The notes under the pieces: generated by a model
Databases searched by the model: none
What the model saw: the letters and a program-made list of their open reading frames with translations, nothing else
What the model was told of the DNA's origin: nothing
Shown: positions 57,239 to 64,000 of the stretch, in pieces
How the letters are laid out: every line of letters begins with the position of its first letter
Position numbering within the stretch: position 1 is the first letter of the stretch
NCBI GenBank assembly: GCA_019054805.1
Contig: JAHQIY010000007.1
Coordinates: forward strand, 4,593,501 to 4,657,500
Direction of reading: 5' to 3'
Origin: Brachionus manjavacas
Taxonomy: Eukaryota; Rotifera; Eurotatoria; Ploima; Brachionidae
DNA length: 64,000 bases
Made by a program: the position numbers and the translations under genes

Positions 57239-60200
57239 TTAAGATTTGATGAGCTTCTTGAGATCTTCTAGCTCTGATTTCATTGTTTTTAAATTTTTGA
57301 CCCTTGAGTCAAAGTAATCTCTAGTCTTTGTTATATGCACAATAACTCTTGAGCCAGTGCCCGTATAGTTCATATATACCGAAAAATCTTTTTTAATTCC
57401 AGAATAAGAACTAATAAATCTTCTTGCTTGAGCAACACCATTTAAAACGCCACTGTAGACCATTTTCATATCATCACTCTTTAAAAACTGTTCAAATCGT
57501 GGATGTCCATGAATAGTTGCATTCATTCTCCAGCTGAATTCGAGACTTGGTCGAATTTGCGCTTCAAGAAAATTGATCCGCATTTGAATTAGGGACAAAA
57601 CGGATGGCGAAACTTTGTAAAATTCAAAATTATTATTAATTGTTTGCACGAAATTCTTTATGCTATCTCCAGACAAGTTCATATCGGTAAGCATCTGAAT
57701 CAGCTTTTTTAGATATTCCTCAAAATCTGGCCTTTTAAACAAGAGCAAAGTGTCCGAAATGGCAAAAAAATGATTTTCCAATGTATCACAGTAAAGACTG
57801 GTCAATCTCTTAAAATAATTAACATCATCAAAGATTGGTAGTAAAAATTTTTCACAGAACTTTAATGCCAGCTCAAACTGATTTAATTCAATCATTATCT
57901 AAAAGTAATCGAATTTTATTACAGTAGATAAACCCCGGGTGCGGATTAAAAAACAAATAAAAAAAATTAAATTGAACAAAACAAAACATCAAATAAATAT
58001 TTTTAATTTGCATTCTTAATTTTTTAAATTTAAATTTTATTTTTTTTATGTGTTTTTGACTCTTTTTGAATTAAAAAATTTGAATTTAGATCTATAAAAT
58101 GAAAATGATAATTAAAAAATGCCTAAAAACTTTTAAAAGCCAGATATTAGTGACAATTAATAATAAATAAAACTCAGAATCCATTTTTCATTAAAATTAT
58201 TGACTAAATATTTTATCTTATTTTTTTATCTTTTTGGTATACGAAAATTGATCAATGCAATTTTCATATTTCAAAAAATTCATTTTATACATTTTTCATC
58301 ATTTTGAATTAATGGATTTCTTTTTGTATGTGAATCACATTTTTCATGAATTTTAATCTATTTTTATTTGTTTTTTATGCTTGCCCAAATGCCCAAAGAC
58401 TTACTTTTACTAGTTTACTGGTGGAAAATATATAATTTTGTTGATTTAGCAAAGAACCAAACGAATCTTCAAGTTCATTCCATCCAAAAGTGAGAATGAG
58501 ATACACAAAACCCTTCAGCAGCCCATCACCAATTCGTGGTAATTTACTGAAAAATAATTTTACCAATGGCAAGTCACCAGTTTTGGGTAATAGTTTTAAA
58601 ATAGTAACTAAAGACGAGTCTAGAATCATTTTATCGCGGCTAAGTTGCATCACGCACTTTCTTAGTTTTTCAGTAAAAGACTCAATAGGCATCGAATCAT
58701 AGGCAGTACCCAAGTACTCTATGGCGAAACTTAGATTCGCTTTACAATACAGTTCGAATTGATGAGTTTTAGGCATCAAAATCATCAAGTATCTATTGTA
58801 GACGGTAGTTCTATTAAGGCCCTCATTGCCTGTATAACCATCAATCTCATCATGCATATCCTTTTTTCCAAAAGTTTTCTCATGTCTAAAATCATCATCG
58901 AGTAGTACATGATGTCTGTTTACATCAATTACATAGTCAAAAATGCGAGAGCTGAAGCTCACTTTATTCAAATTGGCTTTGAGCTTGCCATCTGAGTCAT
59001 ACCATTCCTTTATCTCGGTAAAGCGTTCATTTTCTTCCCATTCATAATCCGAAGCATTATATTCATTATATCCATAGCTTTCACTGTAGTTACCACTTAC
59101 ATCGTAGGTCTCAACTGTTAAACATGCATGAACCAGATTAAAGTCAAATTTCTCTTCATCCTTTAATTTCTGATTTGCATAATGCAACATATTGTATCGG
59201 TCATTATCAATGCCTTTGAGTGCCCCAATACCATTCTGCTGAAAAGATCTAGGCGTATATCGGTGTTCGAGCATAATACCGATTATTTTATCTTTATTTT
59301 TTAGTTTATCCAATGCCTGATGCAAGCCATGGTCTTCACTATTGAAAGTACAAATACCATTACCATTAATCCAGCAAAGTGAATAGACCAGTGCGAGGCG
59401 ATATCCACTAGTTATTTCGGTTAATTCATGCTCAGCGTCAGCGTAATGGCCAGCATAGTGAATTGCAAAAGCTGCATTATTGCTACTTTTACCAAAGTCG
59501 TGTATGGTTGTACTTTTATCAGGATTGTGTATGACTAAATCACCGCCTGTGTGAATACTTGGCAATTGTAAAACTAGCGTGGCGAACATGTTTTGGTCTT
59601 TTTCTGTATCACGGTGCTTTTTGAAGTGTCCACCGGTTTTGTACAGCAAAAGCTTGTAAAGCTTGGCCTCAGCTTTACCCCTGCAGCCCAGTTGAGTGCA
59701 CACTCTGTCCACTAGTTCTTGGAGCTTTGATGACCAATCGGGATTTTTAATTTCGATGGAGGATGGTTCGAGTTGGTACGAGTCACGTACTTCTGTGTTA
59801 ACCAAAGTGTCAAAGTTATGACCATAAGGAGCTTGGACGCATTTTTTGATAAGTTCTTCTGCTTGAAGAGCATTTATTGGCAACGATACATCACCGAAAT
59901 TTTTAATGTGCAAGCCTAGCATAGTGGGCAGTTCGCCTGCTTCACCGCTTGCTGAATATTGACCTGAAGGTGGCGCTTTTGAAAGAGCTTCTTTGAGAAT
60001 TTCGATTCCATCCGGGTACTCGGTTTCATCTGCAGATTTTAGAAGAAAAAATTTGGTGATTGTGAAAAAAATATTTTATTTTAAACCTTTTTTAAATTTT
60101 TTAAATGATTTAGGGTCAGCTACTGATGATGAGATGTGAACAATGCTATTTTCTTTGTTGCTGGAATCACTTTCTTCGTTTGATTCTTCATCGGACATTT

Positions 60201-60261
60201 GTTCGGATGAAGAGTCGCCGTCTTCATCCCAATATGAATGATGACTTCGTTTGCAGGCCAT
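57239..60261 (-). CDS. 2OG-Fe(II) dioxygenase (prolyl-4-hydroxylase-like), three exons
   Basis: Exons are 60261-60087, 60029-58405 and 57898-57239, joined over 57-bp and 506-bp introns. The second donor is a perfect GTAAGT, and phases are 1 and 0. The product has 819 residues. The N-terminus is acidic and Ser-rich (MACKRSHHSYWDEDGDSSSE). The double-stranded beta-helix domain spans about 145-275. Iron ligands are His197-x-Asp199 (FKKHRDTEKD) and His259 (DAEHELTEITSGYRLAL), with Arg269 for 2-oxoglutarate. After it come about 330 residues with no recognised motif (YDVSGNYSESYGYNEYNASD, then NRYLMILMPKTHQFELYC). The helical end is encoded by exon 3 (MIELNQFELALKFCEKFLLP ... SELEDLKKLIKS). There is no signal peptide, so it is likely cytosolic or nuclear. 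The substrate is unknown. All catalytic residues are present. Confidence 0.88.
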
Positions 60262-62394
60262 TTCATCAATAAAATAAGACTAGTCTAAATTGAATAAAAA
60301 ATAAGATTTTTTTTTACTTATTTTGTAAACCAGAAAGAATTTAAAAGCTGCATGTGCAATTGGTATGTGTTTTAGAGTTTAAAGATGAAAAAAAATTAAG
60401 ATTTTCTATAATACATGCTATTTTTCATTTTACAAATTTTCAAACGTTGATTTCAACTTTTTAAATGTATTTTAATCAAAAATGTATTAACTTGCAAATT
60501 CTATTGACTGAGTATGATAATTTTTTAAGAAAAAATTAATTTTTTTACAGAAAAAATTTGCTTTCATATTATTGTGCATAATTATAAATATTAAAATAAA
60601 ATGTTAAAAAGGATATTCTGAGTAGAATTTACAGAAATTTTTTGATTAAAAAATAGATTACTTTTTGTATTTTTGTATTTCTTTTTGAATAGAAGGAATT
60701 AAAAGGTATCAATTACAATGTAGGTATAAATAGATATCAAGATTTGAATTAAAGAGTTCTAAAGCTTTCGACTGACTTATTTCCCAGTCACAAAAAAAAC
60801 GATGATTAATCGATGAAAATTTATAGAACCATTTCATCGAAAATTATCGATGAAAAATTTCTTAAATATATCATGATTTATTTGATTTTTAATTTTTTCT
60901 TTTTTAATTTTTCAAATAATTTTTAAGATAATAATAAGCAAAAATATATTTAAAAATTTAAGCTAATCGACTTCTTAGTGGTCTAAGGTTCTAATTATAT
61001 TTTATAATAAAAATAATTCTAATTGTCCCTTATCTCCCTTAATTTTTAGCATCAATTTACTTGTCTAAAAAATTAAGAATCCTTTTTTCTCGATATTAAT
61101 AAAAAAAAATTACGATTTAATATTTTTTTTACTATTTTACTTATTCTTTCAAAATTAAAAAATAAAATCAAAAACGGATAAGTTTGATGAGATTTAGATT
61201 TTGGGTTCAAAAACTGAAAGCAGCAGTTGACAGTTTATTTACATGCATTTATCCGCTAGTATATTAGTCTTACATCAATCCAATTGCTGTATAAAGCTTA
61301 TCAAGTGAACATTTAACTTCATACATTATTTACAATCGTCCTAGTGACTCACAGAAACGTGGGGTCACTTCTTTCTTTATATTTTTAGAATAAACTCTTT
61401 GCCTTCAACTAATCTTTTAATCTACAAATTCCCTATAAAAAAACCGTAGAATATAAACTAATATTATTATTATTAAAAAGATACAGCAACAGTTCATTTC
61501 CTCAAATTTATCAACAATAAGAAACTACAAATAATCAGCAAGAAACGATCAATCGTCAAAATAATCGAATTCTTGAGCTTGAAAATCAAGTTGGTCAACA
61601 ATCATAAGTGATAAAAGTATTTTCGAATTTAAGATCAACAGATACTAATTCAAAACTATCAAATCGAAATAATCAAATAATTTTGAGAATCTCTTAACAG
61701 CATTTGAAATTGATGAAGAAAAATCAAATTTTTTTTATTGTTATTTAATTATTTATTTTGATTTATTTATTGTTAATTAAATTTAACTAGAATTTTTTTT
61801 TTAATTTTTATTTTCATTTAATAAATTTTAGTTTTGAATTTATCACTTTTTTTTTAATTTTTAATTTAAAAAACTCAATTAATTAATTTTAAGAAACCAA
61901 TCGCTCATGATTAAACAAAAAACTTATATAATGTTATGTTTAAGTTTCTTTAAAAAAAAAAAAGATTTTTAATACTTAAGTTTTATTTAATTTAAATTAG
62001 AATCAGAAAACAGTCAAGTATAAAGAATAAGTTGAAATGGAAACATTCATAGACTAAGCTCTAAATTGTTTAAAGTTTTTGCCTTACATATATAATATTA
62101 TAATATGATTATGTTTGAAGCTTGTCTTAGCGTGGTATGAGAGAAAAGTGTGTTTGTGGTTAAATTTAGCGGATATGCAAATATGATGCTGTATGAAGTG
62201 TAAAATAGCGTGAAAATTAATATTTTGATTATGAAAAATGTACATATTAAGTAAAAGAAGTTTAAACTAGCTGAAATTTTAGTTATCATTTGTGGTTGCA
62301 ACACCACATATATTAAAAAACAATTAAATACTAAAGATTATTTAAATATTTTAAATAATAAATAAATCGAATCTCTAAAAAAATTTTGTAAAAA
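60262..62394. other. Intergenic, no gene seen
   Basis: AT-rich. A Gln/Asn-codon-rich patch at about 61490-61690 could be a decayed coding fragment, but it is full of stops. Confidence 0.35.
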
Positions 62395-62690
62395 AAAATT
62401 TTATAATCCACAGCCATTATACCAACCCTCACAGCCTCAACCATCATAAAACCCAGTAAAACCATAAGTCTCGTCAAATTCGTGCGGTGGCGGCTACCAA
62501 AACCAATGTACAAAAGTGGAACGCCAATCTTAGCCTTCATATCCTCAACCAGAACCACCATCAAATTGACATGGTGATAATTCACTTTATTGCTATTCAT
62601 AATCAACCAGCTTGTCAAAGTCCTTATAGTTATAGGTTCCATGCAACAGGCAATGTATCCGATAACAAAATCCAAATGACAGATACAGTA
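62395..62690 (+). pseudogene. Pro/Gln/Tyr-rich coding relic with stops
   Basis: The plus strand reads FYNPQPLYQPSQPQPS-stop-NPVKP-stop-VSSNSCGGGYQNQCTKVERQS-stop-PSYPQPEPPSN. After a shift it gives NQPACQSPYSYRFHATGNVS, DNKIQM. Several stops sit where the local pattern suggests tyrosine (S-stop-NP, S-stop-PSYPQP). Composition is GC-richer than its surroundings. It looks like a former secreted or structural low-complexity protein with some cysteines. No family was recognised. Confidence 0.45.
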
Positions 62691-63433
62691 ACATCTATTA
62701 ATTACTTATTATTTTACATTGTAAATTTTGGCAAAAAAGTCACAGCAATTCTTAAAAAAAAATCATATAGTTTTTATTTTAGCGTTCAAATCTTGTTCTG
62801 CAAATTTGAATTTAACATTTTTTTGCTTAATTTGCTAATCTTCGTAAAAAATTTAAATAATAGACTTTTTCCCTTTTTTGAAATTTGAAATTTTTGAGCA
62901 AAAAGAGCAATTTTTAAATATTAAATTTAAAGCAAGTAAATTTAATTATGTAAAAAGATGGAGAAAAAAGGGAATGTTATTTTTTAAGCATTCTCGTTTT
63001 TATGAAATTTAAAAAGATTTTGAATCGTTGAGATATTTTTTCAAAAAAATTTAGATCCATTATTTTCGTAAAATTTTTTTTTTACATTTTTACATTCATG
63101 ACGAAAATCTTCTTTAAATTATTGAAATTTACGTAAAACGTAATTTAAATAAGAAAAATTAATTTTTGAATAATCTTTTTTTCCAATTTACAAAAAGATA
63201 TTTTTTGAGCTCGTGTTTTTATTCAAGACTAATTTTAAAAATAAAAAAAAATTTAGTCAATGTTTTGGCTCATTATTTATGACTCAAAAGCATCTCTACA
63301 TTATTTGTTTGAGAATTGTTAAAAATCTGAAAGTTGATCAAAATAATCTTAATCTAAAAAATTTTTTATATAAAATCTAAACCTAAAATAAAAACTGTTT
63401 GTTGCAATTTATTTCACTTCAAACACTATTAAG
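62691..63433. other. Intergenic, no gene seen
   Basis: AT-rich spacer before the hydrolase stop codon. Confidence 0.4.
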
Positions 63434-64000
63434 CTAAATTGATATTTCATGAATCCATTTCTGAATAGCCTCCAAAAGAATAGGTGAAATTGTTTCTTCT
63501 GATACTTCATATTCATTAGGTAAACCTGTTATACTTTTCTGCATTCCATGATTTAGTTGATCGATGACTATCAATTTAAATTTTTTATTTCTTGCCAATT
63601 CTAAAGCATTTTTCATCGGTACAAGATTCACACTTGGTGGGACTACCAAGTCGTTAGACCCCCAAATGCCCAAAACAGGAATTTTTGTTCGAGATAATAT
63701 TTTGTCAGGCTGAAGTTTGATTGCACTTTTTAACATTGGACTGAAAAGATTATCCAAATCAGTTAAGAATTTATTTTTCAAATTTTCCCAATTTTGCTTC
63801 ATTTGTCCTGATGAATTTAATAGACGGCCTTCAAAAAATAATTTTATCCTATCTAAAATAATCGAATTATTTTTTTCTGCTTTTAAAATTTTAAAAATAT
63901 ATGAGTTAGCTTCAATTACAGCTTCGATTAAAACTTCAGGTGTGTTTTTAGCCCTTTGTTCAAGCTTTATTTGTTGGTAATAATTCTCTTCTAATGGTAT
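63434..64000 (-). CDS. Alpha/beta hydrolase, C-terminal part (5' end beyond window)
   Basis: 188 residues are visible and the frame stays open to the window edge. A helical cap-like region (YYQQIKLEQRAKNTPEVLIE) leads into KIPVLGIWGSNDLVVPPSVN, which carries the catalytic acid in the usual G.kD..vPp strand-loop. Then come FKLIVIDQLNHGMQKSITGL with the catalytic His, PNEYEVSEETISPILLEAIQ and KWIHE. The serine nucleophile elbow lies off the window. The 'LNH..q...tG...EY...eEtisp..l..i..Wi' ending is one I associate with bacterial, especially Bacteroidetes-like, hydrolases. Horizontal transfer is therefore possible but not shown. The substrate is unknown. No intron lies in the visible part. Confidence 0.8.
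   Translation of the reverse strand: MPLEENYYQQIKLEQRAKNTPEVLIEAVIEANSYIFKILKAEKNNSIILDRIKLFFEGRLLNSSGQMKQNWENLKNKFLTDLDNLFSPMLKSAIKLQPDKILSRTKIPVLGIWGSNDLVVPPSVNLVPMKNALELARNKKFKLIVIDQLNHGMQKSITGLPNEYEVSEETISPILLEAIQKWIHEISI

Noticed and set aside
62331-62675. 114-codon minus-strand frame
   Set aside because: Antisense shadow of the Pro/Gln-rich plus-strand relic.
1-64000. tRNA, rRNA or CRISPR features
   Set aside because: No TTCRANNC-type T-arm with a matching acceptor stem, no rRNA blocks and no regularly spaced short direct repeats were seen; TTCGAATC-like strings at 14.4 and 40.65 kb lack cloverleaf context.

Overview
The window is very AT-rich eukaryotic DNA from an animal. The evidence is a set of intron-bearing metazoan genes: phospholipase D, coatomer delta subunit, a microsomal P450, an Ig/FN3 neuronal-type adhesion protein and a 2OG-Fe(II) dioxygenase. 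Most introns are only 45-60 bp with GT...AG ends, and there is a dense layer of decayed LINE, mariner/Tc1, piggyBac, hAT and MULE elements. Short introns, low GC and these TE families would fit a small-genome invertebrate such as a monogonont rotifer (Brachionus-like). That assignment is inference and was not tested by any search.

Layout. 1-4463 (+): 3' two thirds of a phospholipase D gene, 11 exons, with one 2.1-kb intron carrying a decayed MULE-type transposon. 4.9-7.7 kb (-): a GC-richer CR1/L2/Jockey-type LINE broken by indels, followed by a young ~310-bp tandem triplication (7.9-8.9 kb) and two TA-flanked MITEs (9.5 and 10.2 kb). 11.48-13.40 kb (+): complete delta-COP gene in 8 exons. 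14.92-17.18 kb (-): P450 in 2 exons with two long low-complexity insertions. 17.2-24.5 kb: gene-poor, holding Tc1 and mariner transposase relics. 24.99-26.52 kb (-): intronless Klingon/Wrapper-like cell-surface protein, followed by a gene-poor stretch to about 40 kb with minisatellite, LINE 3' fragment and structured repeats. 40.2-49.5 kb: a retrotransposon graveyard (three LINE copies, a MITE, a MULE-like pseudogene).

49.95-50.32 kb (-): a small two-exon gene for a secreted peptide with eight cysteines. 52.2-53.05 kb (+): mariner relic split by a hAT-type MITE with an 8-bp target duplication. 53.34-55.86 kb (-): a piggyBac element with recognisable ends, invaded by a hAT element. 57.24-60.26 kb (-): 819-residue 2OG-Fe(II) dioxygenase gene in 3 exons. 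62.4-62.7 kb: Pro/Gln/Tyr-rich pseudogene. 63.43 kb to the window edge (-): C-terminal part of an alpha/beta hydrolase of a type I associate with bacteria.

The host genes do not form a pathway; they are ordinary single genes in a TE-rich landscape. The least explained items are the eight-cysteine peptide, the bacterial-looking hydrolase, the tandem triplication carrying a coiled-coil reading frame, and the fused hAT/piggyBac reading frame. Coordinates of spliced exons come from reading splice sites by eye with phase checking and may be off by a base.
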